From the NCBI GenBank assembly GCA_903853805.1, contig CAINUN010000027.1:1-44672 (forward strand): DNA of 44,672 bases. The letters are read 5' to 3'. The notes under the pieces are model-generated. The model did not search any database. It was not told where the DNA came from and saw only the letters and a list, made by a program, of their open reading frames with translations. Numbering within the stretch: the stretch's first letter is position 1; each line of letters opens with the position of its first letter. The translations under genes were made by a program, and so were the position numbers. Of this stretch, positions 34,082 to 43,968 are shown piece by piece. Origin of the DNA: an uncultured Bacteroidota bacterium (lineage in GTDB: Bacteria; Bacteroidota; Bacteroidia; Chitinophagales; Chitinophagaceae).

Positions 34082-36964
34082 TTATAGTTTCGGATTTGGA
34101 ATTAATACATAAACCCCTAAAATATCAGGAGGCAAAACAGGAGTAACTGCTTCAAACCTTTTAGCACCTATGTACTTTGCAAAACGGGTATGTGCATTCA
34201 CCAATTCATCAGAACGCTTCGCAACTACCGCAATAAAGTCAGGATGCAATTCTTCAAAATGTTGCAGTTCCTTTTCAAAAATGATTTCCTGCCTTTCGGT
34301 ACTAATGTCTAATGCACTTGAAGTATGCAACAGTGTTTTGCATTGGTCAATATCCAGCGCATGAATACCATCAGCTGTTTGCTCGTAGCCCCAAAGAAAC
34401 ATTTCTTCCGAAACCATTTCGTGTTGTTTACTCACTTCACGAATAACATTACGTACACGGAATTGAATTAAAGTGGTTTGAGTATAAACTGCATCTGTGC
34501 GGAATACGGATGCCCTTGCAGCTTTATTTCCTTTTCTTTCTTTATCAAGAGAGTTGGCAATAATGCGGTGGCATAGCTGCTCTACAAAACGATGGTTGCG
34601 ACCAATGTATCGGAAACCTTGTGGAGTAGGAGACTGGAATGAAATATGAATTTTATCTCCTTGTCCCAATGCAGATGCCATCCAATCTTCCATATTTAAC
34701 TTCTTAAAAATATAACCACCTTGTACTTTATCAAAATTGGCACCTAATAGTTTTGCAGCTGCCAGTACAAATGCTTCTAAAGTGGCAACATCCCCAATTG
34801 CTTCATCTACTTCATGTAAGTCTTTTTTTACCTCATCAGGCATTATGCTTTCATGTGCAAAAATGGAACGGATTTTCTCAGCCTTTTCCCTTGCTGCTTC
34901 AATCTCGTTGGTAATTTCAATATCCAATTCATCTAACTCTGGACTTGCTCCAAAATCAATTCGTATTTGTTTAGAAAATCTGTTTTGTGCTCTATCAGGA
35001 TTTAGTAAAACCTCTTTCAGAACTTTATCCATGACCGAACGGTTATCATCGGCCAATGCAATGCTTACACCTGAGGTGTTTTGGATGCGTTGTATTTTTT
35101 CAATGATGATTTTAAGTACCACCACATCCATAGGATTGTCTTCACCAAACAACACTTTAACATCAATGGTGTTTTGATGGTTGCCGTTTTTATCAATCCA
35201 TCCCGGTTGACCGTAACGATCCACACGCCCTTCTCTTTGTTCTAAACGATTGGGATTCCAAGGCAAATCGTAATGCAGGATGGCATTAAATTTATCTTGC
35301 AGATTGATACCCTCACTTAAACAGTCCGTGGCAACTAAAACTCTTTTGGGACTTTTAGCCATTTCATCAATCTTCTCTCTGCGTTCTTCATCACTCAATT
35401 CGCTAGTGATTGCTCGAACATCTACATCCTTAGGTAAATATTCTTTTAGAATTTTAGCCACGTATTGTGCAGTGGCAATAAAGCGACAGAAAACAATGGG
35501 GCTTTGCCCTTTATTAATCCAATGTTTGATTTGCTCTGCACCCAGCTTTACCTTATGATCTTTCTCAATTTTGGTTAACTCCGCAGCCTTTTGAGCAAGC
35601 CTATGTAATATATTCCATTCGCTTTCCGAAAGTCCTGCACGGTCAATGATTTCAATCTGCTCAGAATCGCTCTGCTCATCCCACTTTTCCACAATCGGGT
35701 TATCTTTCAATTCCTCGGCTGTAATCTCATCAGGTTCAGCAATTTTGGATTTACGCTTTTGTAACATTTCAAAACCTGCTGCGGGACTACTCATTACTCC
35801 TCTCAATAATGAAAGAGCAGCAAAGTATTTTATTCGAGCCTTGTTTGCTGCAACACCTTCGGTGCTTATGCCTCTAGCAAATTTTAATACATCCTGATAG
35901 AGTTTGTAATAATCTGAAGATGCAGAAAGGGTATAGGGTAATTCTTCTGTAGTACGCTTTGGAAAAGGAGTTTCTTCATCCAACCATTTCTCAATGTTCT
36001 TTCTTTTACGTTGTATGAAGTGGGCTGCAACCTTTCTTTTTTCTGAAGTTTCTAAATCGGTAAAATTGTAGGTTTCAAATTCAGGATTAACCAACCCTAA
36101 AAGCGACTTAAATTCTCCATCCTTTCCGCTGTGTGGCGTTGCTGTGAGTAAGAGTAAATGCTGCTGGTCGTTTTTTGAAATCTTCTCCAACAGTTCATAT
36201 CGTTGTTGGCTCTGACCGGCTTTTTTAAAATCAAGATTTTTGGTACAGGTATGAGCTTCATCTACAATCACCAAATCAGGAACATCTTTTAAAAAGGCAG
36301 GCATTTTAGCCGAGCCATTTTTTACATAGTCAATGGATACCACCTGGTAGGGATAATAGTTGAATACATTCAGCGTATCATCTCCAACAATCTTTCTCTC
36401 CAATCCTGCAACAGTACTTGAACGAATGATTACAGCATCAATATCTAATTTATCAGATAATTCTTTTTGCCACTGTTCGCATAAATGCGGAGGACATAAA
36501 ACAGCAAAGGATTTTATTGTACCTCGTTCCAACAGCTCCCGTAAAATCAGGATGGCTTCAATTGTTTTACCAACCCCCACATCATCTGCCACTAATAAAC
36601 GAGTAACAGATTGCTTTAATGCCATGATAAGCGGAACCAATTGATATGATCTTGGACGAAACGAAAGTTTGCCCATGCATCTGAACGGACCACTTACTTG
36701 TCTGAAAGATAGCCTTGCGGCATCATACAAGAGTTTTGCTGTAAGAAAACTGTCTAAGTCTGATTTATCAGGCAATTCAAACTGATCGTCTTCCAATTTA
36801 TCATATGCTTGCAATACAGGTTCAAATACTGAAATCATTTCATCATCAGAACCACCAAGTGGTTTGAGCAATACTATTTCATTGTCAGAAGATGGTTGTA
36901 CCACACACCTTCTTCCTCTGAACTTGACGAGTTTCCCCGGATTTTTAAATTTACTGGCTATCAT
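34082..36964 (-). CDS. SNF2-type helicase, DrmD-like
   Basis: A 960-aa superfamily 2 ATPase. N-terminal part (LVKFRGRRCVVQP, then LLKPLGGSDDE) resembles DrmD openings. Walker A is DDVGVGKT at 127-134, DEAH at 235-238, motif III LLLTATPHSG. The C-terminal helicase lobe has ATDCLSEGINLQDKFN and PWNPNRLEQREGRVDRYGQ (motifs V-VI). The arrangement PRSYQLVPLIMALKQ before Walker A is typical of DrmD/helicase-related proteins. In DISARM, DrmD is the SNF2-like component of class 1; the resemblance is good, but the system type rests on recall rather than a search. Confidence 0.75.
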   Translation of the reverse strand: MIASKFKNPGKLVKFRGRRCVVQPSSDNEIVLLKPLGGSDDEMISVFEPVLQAYDKLEDDQFELPDKSDLDSFLTAKLLYDAARLSFRQVSGPFRCMGKLSFRPRSYQLVPLIMALKQSVTRLLVADDVGVGKTIEAILILRELLERGTIKSFAVLCPPHLCEQWQKELSDKLDIDAVIIRSSTVAGLERKIVGDDTLNVFNYYPYQVVSIDYVKNGSAKMPAFLKDVPDLVIVDEAHTCTKNLDFKKAGQSQQRYELLEKISKNDQQHLLLLTATPHSGKDGEFKSLLGLVNPEFETYNFTDLETSEKRKVAAHFIQRKRKNIEKWLDEETPFPKRTTEELPYTLSASSDYYKLYQDVLKFARGISTEGVAANKARIKYFAALSLLRGVMSSPAAGFEMLQKRKSKIAEPDEITAEELKDNPIVEKWDEQSDSEQIEIIDRAGLSESEWNILHRLAQKAAELTKIEKDHKVKLGAEQIKHWINKGQSPIVFCRFIATAQYVAKILKEYLPKDVDVRAITSELSDEERREKIDEMAKSPKRVLVATDCLSEGINLQDKFNAILHYDLPWNPNRLEQREGRVDRYGQPGWIDKNGNHQNTIDVKVLFGEDNPMDVVVLKIIIEKIQRIQNTSGVSIALADDNRSVMDKVLKEVLLNPDRAQNRFSKQIRIDFGASPELDELDIEITNEIEAAREKAEKIRSIFAHESIMPDEVKKDLHEVDEAIGDVATLEAFVLAAAKLLGANFDKVQGGYIFKKLNMEDWMASALGQGDKIHISFQSPTPQGFRYIGRNHRFVEQLCHRIIANSLDKERKGNKAARASVFRTDAVYTQTTLIQFRVRNVIREVSKQHEMVSEEMFLWGYEQTADGIHALDIDQCKTLLHTSSALDISTERQEIIFEKELQHFEELHPDFIAVVAKRSDELVNAHTRFAKYIGAKRFEAVTPVLPPDILGVYVLIPNPKL

Positions 36965-36969
36965 ATTGC

Positions 36970-39900
36970 TTAGCGTACTTTTCTAAAAATGTCTTGTCTC
37001 CTTGTTACGAATGCTGCAACTGGTTCTGAAGTGTCATCCCAAACCAACACATCAAAACCGGCTAACTCAATTATTTTTCGTTTCTTTTCATCATCAGCTT
37101 TATTGATGGCTTTTTTGTGTACACCACCATCGACAAACACTAAAGCTTTTTCTTTCTCATACACAAAATCGGGTTGCACATAAAACTGCTCCATATTGTG
37201 GTTCGTAAAATCAGGTAATCTGTATCCATTTTCAAACAGATAATCCAACAGTATTTTTTCGCCCGGACTGCGGTGGTGTAATCCCTTTTTTAGTTCCTCG
37301 TATTTCTCTTCATAAGTGCCACCAACCGTATCATCAGGATTGGAAACTATTAATAACTCTAAGGCTTTAATGATGGAATGACGGTCAATTTTGGTATGAT
37401 CCATTTGATTGTAATAAGACAATAAATCATCATAGCTTGCTTTAGGCCGTGTAGGAAATAGGTCTTCTTTTGTAGGATAGTCATAGCCACATATTTCATA
37501 CGCCTTCAAAAATATTACACGGAGTTTTACCGGATTACGGGCAATGTCCTTTAATACACCGATACTACCTTCGGCAGATTCATACAGCATGATGTTTTTA
37601 TATTCATCGCTGCCCATTAGTTTGGCAGTAATTTCGGTGGGTTCAATATTATAAATCCGTTCAATAGCTTTTTGTAAAGCATACTGCATAGTAATTACGC
37701 CCTCCTCTGTTAAGCCAAGTGATTTAATCGGCTGCACATACAATACATCTGATGTATCATAAGTATATAACATGATGTTTTGAATAGGATCTTCAGGCTT
37801 AGGATTTGCAACTTGTTTTTTGGTTTTGAAAAAACCTGTTTTTGTGCCAATATCAAAGCCGTCTTCTTTACCACGCCTCCATTTTTTGTTCAATAAAATG
37901 AGTTTAGCAGCTGGTTGATAAAATAATTTCATCAATTCATCGCCATCAACCGTGAGTTTAATTTTAGTGGCATCAAGTAAATTATCCTGAGAATTTAAAT
38001 AAAGTTCTGTTAGATAGCCTTCGGTGGTTCTCACTTCTTCCATACATGAAATACGTTCAGTATTTTCAGATTGAGCTTCCTGAAGTTCAAGCAACCTGTT
38101 TTCAATCCTATCCATGTTGCTAGCATCGAATGGGATGCCTGTTATAGGGTCTTGATTTACACCTTTGCCTTCTTCATTTAGAAATGCATATCCTGTGGTT
38201 TTTGATATTTTAATAGTAGATAAATCAAGTGCAACATCATTCGGTGTAATCCTATTCACTTTATATTTTCCTCCATTGTGATAAATAAGATTGCTCGGCC
38301 CAAATTCTTTTAATCCAATAAAACGTGGTCTTGATATGGCTTCGTTTCTGTCTTTGCCACCTAGAAAAACTCTAATAGGTAATCGTGTAAAGTTGTAACC
38401 TGGTAAGAAGCCTTCAGATGCCAGATAGCGGAATGTATAAAACTCAGACAATGTTGAGTTTTTATTTTTTTCATTTCTCAGAAGATTTAGCCTTTCCTCT
38501 GCAAGAAAATATGAACGGTTTGCCAGCTTTTTAATTTCACTATCTTTTATTACTGGGCTTGTTTTAATTTCATGAGCTTCATTCATTTGCCGCAAGGCAT
38601 CTAAATACATTTTTTTCCAACGTATTAAAGATTTTTCAAGTTTTACGGGAACATGTTTTATTTCATTATCAAGCCATATTTTGGTGTACCACTTTGTCTC
38701 CCTTAGTTCAATAATTCCATTTACAACCCCAGAAACTGTTTCCTTTATTTCATCAAATCTTGAATCAATAACATCTTGATACTTCGTTTTAATATCATTC
38801 TTTAAATTATATGTACCTCCTGAAATATCTATTAAATCAGTTAGCGAAGGTTTAAATTCTTCTGCATTTAAAAAGGATAGCACCGTTGCATTTATGTGTG
38901 AGCGTATCAGTTCTTCATTGGTGAGGTCAATTCTTGGGGACTGAACAATACCAGCAATCATTTTTACAGGATTTGCAAAGTAGTGTTTATCGTGTGGCGA
39001 TACCTTGGAGGCATAAGTAAAAACCAAAGCAGATTGGCCATTACGACCGGCACGGCCACTGCGTTGTGCGTAGTTAGCCGGGCTAGGCGGTACATTACGC
39101 ATGTGAACAATGTTTAGAGATGAAATATCAATCCCTAACTCCATTGTTGGGGAACAATACAAAGCACTTAATTCAATTGCTTCATTGAACTTATCTTCTC
39201 TTTCAATTTTTTCCTCGTTCTTAATTTGGCCGGTATGCTCTGCTGCTATGTATGATTTCGGAAGTTTAGAAAAATCTTCCTGATACAAGTATTGGAAATA
39301 TAGATGCGGTTTGATTTTGATTTCCTCATCCAGCGTAATGTAAGATGTTTTATCCGTGGCAACATTTATCAAATCGCCTTTTTTCCAAAGCACTTTTGAT
39401 AGGATTAACTGATATGCATCCTTGTCGCCCTTTTCAGCTTTAATATTTATCTTCTTTAAATAATGAGCTTCTGCGAGTGCATCCAAAACCTTAGTCATGA
39501 AAATGTTGTAATCATTACTGCTTGGTGGTGTAATTCCCTGTTTTCTAAACTCATGTTTTATGAATCGAGCTAAGCGACTTGATGGACCAATACTTTGAAT
39601 AAATGTTTCTCTTGTGGCTTTATCAGCACCCTGAACTGAAAGAAAGTTTGGAGCATCCAACTTTTCGCCTTTATCAAGCGACCAAAGTTTTTCTTTATTT
39701 AATTGCTGATTTAATTCACTTTCAATACGAAGCCTGTTTTCATATCGCAGCATGTCGTAATCAACTGCATACATATTTCTGAAGTAGTTTAATACTTGCA
39801 GAATAAATTCTTTCCTTTTCTCAACTGACCAGTCATTTAATAAATCAATCGTGTTCCAAAGTGTTTCATCGGCAACATCTTTATCTAAATTCTTGTATGT

Positions 39901-42153
39901 TATTTCTAAAAGAGCAGTTTGTTCAAGATTGGGTAGAATGTAACGCCAACCTCTTTTAAGATCCTGTATTATACGATATGAAATATAGTTTCTTAATGCT
40001 TCCAGATTATCTTCATTTGGCCTATTAGGGTTTGGAGCAGGGTTGGTTGCATAATCTTTCTCAGAAAGGTTTAATACTTCCTGAACCTTGAATATTAAGT
40101 CGGATATTTTTAATGGTTCATCACTCACTTTCAACACTTTTTCAATTGCTGAACGTAGATGAACAACTTGTATGAAATCGTTGAAATGACCGGCTTGCAG
40201 GGAAGCGTCTTGCCTGTTATCGGTAAAGCTCATTAGCTTTTGCTCTTTCAAAACTTTGCCATGTTTGTAGAGAGCCAACAAAGTTTGAAGTGTAATCAGG
40301 GTGGTTGAAGTGGATCGCCCTTCATTACCTAAAGAAATGAGTTTCGATTTTTCACTGAGTTTAGGCTCCAAATAAATTAATCCACAAGTTGGGTCGTAAA
40401 TTAAAGGAACTGGCATGAACCAAGCTTTTTCGCCTCCGTTGGGTGTTTCTGAAAAGGAACCATCCTTTGATACATAGATTTCTTTTGGAAGCAGAAAATC
40501 TTTTGAGTTTTCTATTTTGCCTGATTTGCTTATCCATGCAGCAGGTAGTAGTTCGATAAAGTCATTTATCTCCAACTTGTATTCTCTATCAAATAGAATG
40601 TAGCCATCCTTGTAATCATCCTGAAGACGACTTTTTACTTTCTTTTTCTTAATGCCGTCATTAAATTTTAAATCTTCATCATTCTTCGGATTTTGATTTT
40701 CATTGAAATCTCTAAAGGTTAATTTTGATTCACTAAAATCTTTTCTGACACAAATAAATTCCACACCACTAACCCTGCTAAAAACTGTTTGAAATACAGG
40801 GACCTCAGGCTCGTTTTCAGAAAGTTTTACAAATGGGTTAGGTTCTAAGGTTATATGCCGTTTATCAGCATCTTCAAGTGTTACATAGGCATAACCAGTT
40901 TGTGAAATAAATTGATGCAACTTGAAAGGTAGAATTGTGTCTTTTTTCTTTTCCCCTGCACTTTCAATGTTCAATGATTCTGCCCAAATTAAAATTTCGA
41001 TAATTTTTTTCTCGGACTCTGCTTCGTTGATTCCCGTTTCAAGAGAGAACTCTCCTGCGATTGTTTTTAAAGATTTAGGCTCATTCCTCCTTTTATTTTC
41101 ACCTTCATTTCTAACAGCAATGGTTCTTTCAAGCCATATTGCTATGGGGTTTTCAAGTATTGCCTTTTTTGAAAAATCTTTTATGTCTGAATTAAAAGCA
41201 GACACTAATGCATCCTTTGAAGGAATTACATCATTTGTTGAATACGTTAGTGATTCTACAATTACATTTTCTGGGAAGAAATCAGTATCAAAAAATCTTG
41301 TTGCAACTTTTGCAACTTCGTTTTTCTGCTCATCTATTGTGCCGGTAGCCATTGTTGCAGATGTGCCTATGCAAAGGATATTTTTATTTTTTGCTGCTGC
41401 TTTTATTCTTCGGTTTAGTAATGATACATCTGCACCTTGTCTGCCTTTGTAAACATGCAATTCGTCATAAACTAAATATTCAATGCTATCTAAAAATGAT
41501 TTCCTTAAATCCACATCTGCCTTACGCACCATTAAAAGTTCTAACATCATGTAATTGGTGAGTAGAATATCGGGAGGGTTTGCAATTACCTTATCTCTGT
41601 CATCTTGCTTTTCCTGTCCGGTATATTTTGCGAAAGTGAAGGGTAAACTGCTTCCAGTGCGTTTTCTGTAGTTTTCTTCAAAGCCTAATAATGCAGCCTC
41701 CTGTGAATTAATTAAAGCATTTAAAGGATAAACAATAATTGCCTTAATACCTGGCTTATTTGGGTTTTTAAAAAGGTGGTTGAAAATGGTTGAGATGTAA
41801 GTTAAACTCTTACCTGAACCAGTACCAGAGGTAACAACAAAGCCTTTACCTTCATTGCCTTTGACTATTGCTTCTGTTTGGTGTTTATATATTGACCATG
41901 AATTATTTTCACCATCATAGAAAATATTATTAAACTCTTTTACCAATACTCCATCATTAACTAAATCTTCAACACTCCCACCAGATTCAAAGGAAGGGTT
42001 GAATTGAACTAATGGCTCAGGATATAAATTGCCTTTATCAAAATCTTCTTTTACAGTATTTAGGATCCTTTGGTCGTGAATATTGATAAAACTATCGATA
42101 TACAATTTGTAGTCCTCTAAAATTTCCTTGTGTAAATTAAAGATGTTCTTCAT
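36970..42153 (-). CDS. DEAD-family helicase fused to DUF1998-like region, DrmA-DrmB-like
   Basis: A 1727-aa protein and first gene of the five-gene operon. Helicase core: Walker A SGTGSGKS at 109-116 with K115, DELH (VYDELHVYKGRQG) about 120 residues later, GTSATMAT motif III, and QRSGRAGRNGQ motif VI in the second lobe. In the last third DVLYVQPIKSLGL and MLYESAEGSIGVL resemble DUF1998 (usual D/E-x-x-x-GGxG). The final about 90 residues, YVQPDFVYEKEKALVFVDG then DDEKKRKIIELAGFDVLVW, look like a Vsr/DUF559-type fold with an atypical F-V-D instead of E-x-D. In canonical DISARM drmA (helicase) and drmB (DUF1998) are separate; here they appear joined. Confidence 0.7.
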   Translation of the reverse strand: MKNIFNLHKEILEDYKLYIDSFINIHDQRILNTVKEDFDKGNLYPEPLVQFNPSFESGGSVEDLVNDGVLVKEFNNIFYDGENNSWSIYKHQTEAIVKGNEGKGFVVTSGTGSGKSLTYISTIFNHLFKNPNKPGIKAIIVYPLNALINSQEAALLGFEENYRKRTGSSLPFTFAKYTGQEKQDDRDKVIANPPDILLTNYMMLELLMVRKADVDLRKSFLDSIEYLVYDELHVYKGRQGADVSLLNRRIKAAAKNKNILCIGTSATMATGTIDEQKNEVAKVATRFFDTDFFPENVIVESLTYSTNDVIPSKDALVSAFNSDIKDFSKKAILENPIAIWLERTIAVRNEGENKRRNEPKSLKTIAGEFSLETGINEAESEKKIIEILIWAESLNIESAGEKKKDTILPFKLHQFISQTGYAYVTLEDADKRHITLEPNPFVKLSENEPEVPVFQTVFSRVSGVEFICVRKDFSESKLTFRDFNENQNPKNDEDLKFNDGIKKKKVKSRLQDDYKDGYILFDREYKLEINDFIELLPAAWISKSGKIENSKDFLLPKEIYVSKDGSFSETPNGGEKAWFMPVPLIYDPTCGLIYLEPKLSEKSKLISLGNEGRSTSTTLITLQTLLALYKHGKVLKEQKLMSFTDNRQDASLQAGHFNDFIQVVHLRSAIEKVLKVSDEPLKISDLIFKVQEVLNLSEKDYATNPAPNPNRPNEDNLEALRNYISYRIIQDLKRGWRYILPNLEQTALLEITYKNLDKDVADETLWNTIDLLNDWSVEKRKEFILQVLNYFRNMYAVDYDMLRYENRLRIESELNQQLNKEKLWSLDKGEKLDAPNFLSVQGADKATRETFIQSIGPSSRLARFIKHEFRKQGITPPSSNDYNIFMTKVLDALAEAHYLKKINIKAEKGDKDAYQLILSKVLWKKGDLINVATDKTSYITLDEEIKIKPHLYFQYLYQEDFSKLPKSYIAAEHTGQIKNEEKIEREDKFNEAIELSALYCSPTMELGIDISSLNIVHMRNVPPSPANYAQRSGRAGRNGQSALVFTYASKVSPHDKHYFANPVKMIAGIVQSPRIDLTNEELIRSHINATVLSFLNAEEFKPSLTDLIDISGGTYNLKNDIKTKYQDVIDSRFDEIKETVSGVVNGIIELRETKWYTKIWLDNEIKHVPVKLEKSLIRWKKMYLDALRQMNEAHEIKTSPVIKDSEIKKLANRSYFLAEERLNLLRNEKNKNSTLSEFYTFRYLASEGFLPGYNFTRLPIRVFLGGKDRNEAISRPRFIGLKEFGPSNLIYHNGGKYKVNRITPNDVALDLSTIKISKTTGYAFLNEEGKGVNQDPITGIPFDASNMDRIENRLLELQEAQSENTERISCMEEVRTTEGYLTELYLNSQDNLLDATKIKLTVDGDELMKLFYQPAAKLILLNKKWRRGKEDGFDIGTKTGFFKTKKQVANPKPEDPIQNIMLYTYDTSDVLYVQPIKSLGLTEEGVITMQYALQKAIERIYNIEPTEITAKLMGSDEYKNIMLYESAEGSIGVLKDIARNPVKLRVIFLKAYEICGYDYPTKEDLFPTRPKASYDDLLSYYNQMDHTKIDRHSIIKALELLIVSNPDDTVGGTYEEKYEELKKGLHHRSPGEKILLDYLFENGYRLPDFTNHNMEQFYVQPDFVYEKEKALVFVDGGVHKKAINKADDEKKRKIIELAGFDVLVWDDTSEPVAAFVTRRQDIFRKVR

Positions 42154-42172
42154 GGTTTTACTATTTCAAAGC

Positions 42173-42194
42173 TAATAGGTCATTCAACCTATTA
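42173..42194 (-). promoter_or_regulatory. operator-like palindrome upstream of the DISARM-like operon
   Basis: TAATAGGT and ACCTATTA, perfect 8-bp arms with a 6-nt spacer, 19 bp before the start codon of the first operon gene. Its place suggests a repressor site. The rest of the gap up to 42,425 has no gene I can support. Confidence 0.5.
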
Positions 42195-42425
42195 CAAAAC
42201 AACAAAACAAAAAGCATTAATTCAACTTGCTTTGGAACTATTTTAAATGATTGGATTAGGTTGTCATTGAAAGATATTTCTTTGTGGTACTTCTTCAAAA
42301 ATCGCTTTCCCACAATCACTATTACAAAGAGGTCTTTACAATAATGATCTACACTTCTTTACTGATTTAGATCGTCGCTCGCTGGTGCTACGCTCCTTAT
42401 TGTGAATGCCATCACTTCTTTCTAA

Positions 42426-42689
42426 TTAAGCACTTAAAGCCAATGCTGTTGAAATACTCTTTATAGCATCAGCTTCGCTTTCTTTCACTCTTAATGCATC
42501 ATGGATTGTAAATACCCTATAACCGCGTTCAATCAATTGCATCAATAGTCCATCAATCATTATTGCTGCTTCTTTCTTTTGCAGCATATTGGAGAAGGCT
42601 TTGTAGTTGTTGTCATGTTTGTAGCTATCAACCCAGTTCATGTAAATGGGAAATTGGTTTCTAATTTGGTCATACTCTTCATTGGTGTT
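42426..42689 (-). pseudogene. truncated C-terminus of a family-A-polymerase-like protein
   Basis: An open frame without proper start (71 residues from ATG, about 17 more upstream). It reads FSNMLQKKEAAIMIDGLL followed by RVFTIHDALRVKESEAD and aligns to residues about 245-305 of the 327-aa protein next door (FMQRAESKIWIDDLL, then ALPVHDSLIIKEAD): same spacing and same HD motif C. The regions of motifs A and B are missing. This looks like a decayed paralogue or leftover of a duplication. Confidence 0.55.
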
Positions 42690-42809
42690 TTACCTTGTCA
42701 AATATAATAATTAGAATGTTATTATTAAACAAGAACGCCATCTGCCTGTGATTATATTTCCAGTACTACCAATTTTTGTGCGATTAACAGGCAATCAGAC
42801 TGAACAAAA

Positions 42810-42853
42810 AAAGTGCGTTCCTTGCTTGTTTATTTGCGATTTGGGCGCACTTT
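42810..42853. repeat. hairpin with long loop in the gap between the polymerase-like genes
   Basis: AAAGTGCG and CGCACTTT enclose about 28 nt, in an otherwise empty 42,690-42,912 stretch. Possible terminator or remnant of the iteron family (AAAGTGTG); weak. Confidence 0.35.
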
Positions 42854-42912
42854 ATTCAGTGGTGGTAAATTATAGCTCGTGTTGTTTTTCTTTCTAAAAA
42901 TTAAAGCGTTTC

Positions 42913-42936
42913 ACTTCTTGTCAAACGACAAGAAGT
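42913..42936 (-). terminator. palindrome identical to the one at 23,459
   Basis: Arms ACTTCTTGTC and GACAAGAAGT with AAAC loop, 4 bp after the polymerase-like gene stop. The 24-bp core is identical to 23,459-23,482; T-tail here is weaker. Confidence 0.65.
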
Positions 42937-42939
42937 TGT

Positions 42940-43923
42940 CTACTCACCAATCTCTTTTCGTTTGAATTCTATTTCAGGATATTTTGCCTGACAGTATTCC
43001 ATTACTTTCTCATAATCCGCTTCTTTTATGATTAAGGAATCATGTACTGGGAGTGCAAATTTAACTGGCAAGTTTTCTAACAAATCATCAATCCATATTT
43101 TAGATTCTGCTCTTTGCATAAAGGATGCACTATCCTTGTAAAATTGTTTTTTAAGCCCACGGATAAAGCAAGTGGCTATTGGGAAAATTTTTTCAATTCT
43201 CAAATCTTGCACATACCCTTTTCCGTTTAACCAATTCACAAACAAATCTCTTCCTGCATCTCTATTAGGTAAGTTCAAGGTGGTGGCTAAATAATTGTAG
43301 AGGTCTAAGTTGTTGCTAAAAATACGATGGTAGTTTGGGTCAATGATGCCTCTATCTTTCATGATTAACCACAACAATCTTGGCTGACTTGTCTTGGCAT
43401 CAATGATGCACAAACCTTTGTTTTTTAGTTCGGTTTTATATTCCTGAATAAGTGGGTAATACACTCTTCTTCCAAAATTATCTCTGGTAATTATGGGTTC
43501 ATATCCCAGTTCAATTAGGCTATTAGCTGTAACCTCATACCATCTTTCTTTTTTGTTGGTGGACATATCAACTTCTATGTCTTCTCCAATTGAAAGATCA
43601 ATCAGAAACTTGTACTGCATACAGTACCCTAATTGGGTAGAATAGGTTTTGGAAACGATGCTTTGGAAGATGTCATTAGGGTCAATTTTTATTGTTTTTT
43701 TAAAGTCAATTATTCTATCTGCTATGAACCGTTCAAGGACGTCATGATACCGTGCATTTATCTTTCGTAAGTATGTTGATGGGCAACTGAAATATCCTTT
43801 TTCATTTTTTCTTTTATTGCTTCCATAAAGGGCTGCATAAATCTTTAAGGCACTCTTTTTTCTTGTTTTATTTCCAAGGCTATTGATGCTGTTTTTTATT
43901 TTTTCGGGTAATATCATTTTCAC
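42940..43923 (-). CDS. compact family-A-polymerase-like protein, candidate replication protein
   Basis: A 327-aa protein (GTG start; an ATG two codons in is possible). Residues about 25-110 look like a winged-helix DNA-binding part. Three segments then follow the order of DNA polymerase I motifs. Motif A-like CIIDAKTSQPRLLWLI has D175, S179, Q180 and R182. Motif B-like NRDAGRDLFVNWLNGKGY has R221 and R225. Motif C-like PVHDSLIIKE has H294-D295. The size is far below Pol I and no exonuclease domain is present. Four iteron-like repeats lie directly upstream, so a Rep role is plausible. The polymerase relation is my reading, not a database result. Confidence 0.5.
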   Translation of the reverse strand: MKMILPEKIKNSINSLGNKTRKKSALKIYAALYGSNKRKNEKGYFSCPSTYLRKINARYHDVLERFIADRIIDFKKTIKIDPNDIFQSIVSKTYSTQLGYCMQYKFLIDLSIGEDIEVDMSTNKKERWYEVTANSLIELGYEPIITRDNFGRRVYYPLIQEYKTELKNKGLCIIDAKTSQPRLLWLIMKDRGIIDPNYHRIFSNNLDLYNYLATTLNLPNRDAGRDLFVNWLNGKGYVQDLRIEKIFPIATCFIRGLKKQFYKDSASFMQRAESKIWIDDLLENLPVKFALPVHDSLIIKEADYEKVMEYCQAKYPEIEFKRKEIGE

Positions 43924-43968
43924 AACACCTATACGGCTAAATGGGTCCTTTGTTCATTTTTTTTGAAA

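Noticed and set aside
23457-42936. Palindrome pair as CRISPR repeats
   Set aside because: Only two copies 19 kb apart, no array or spacers, no cas genes.
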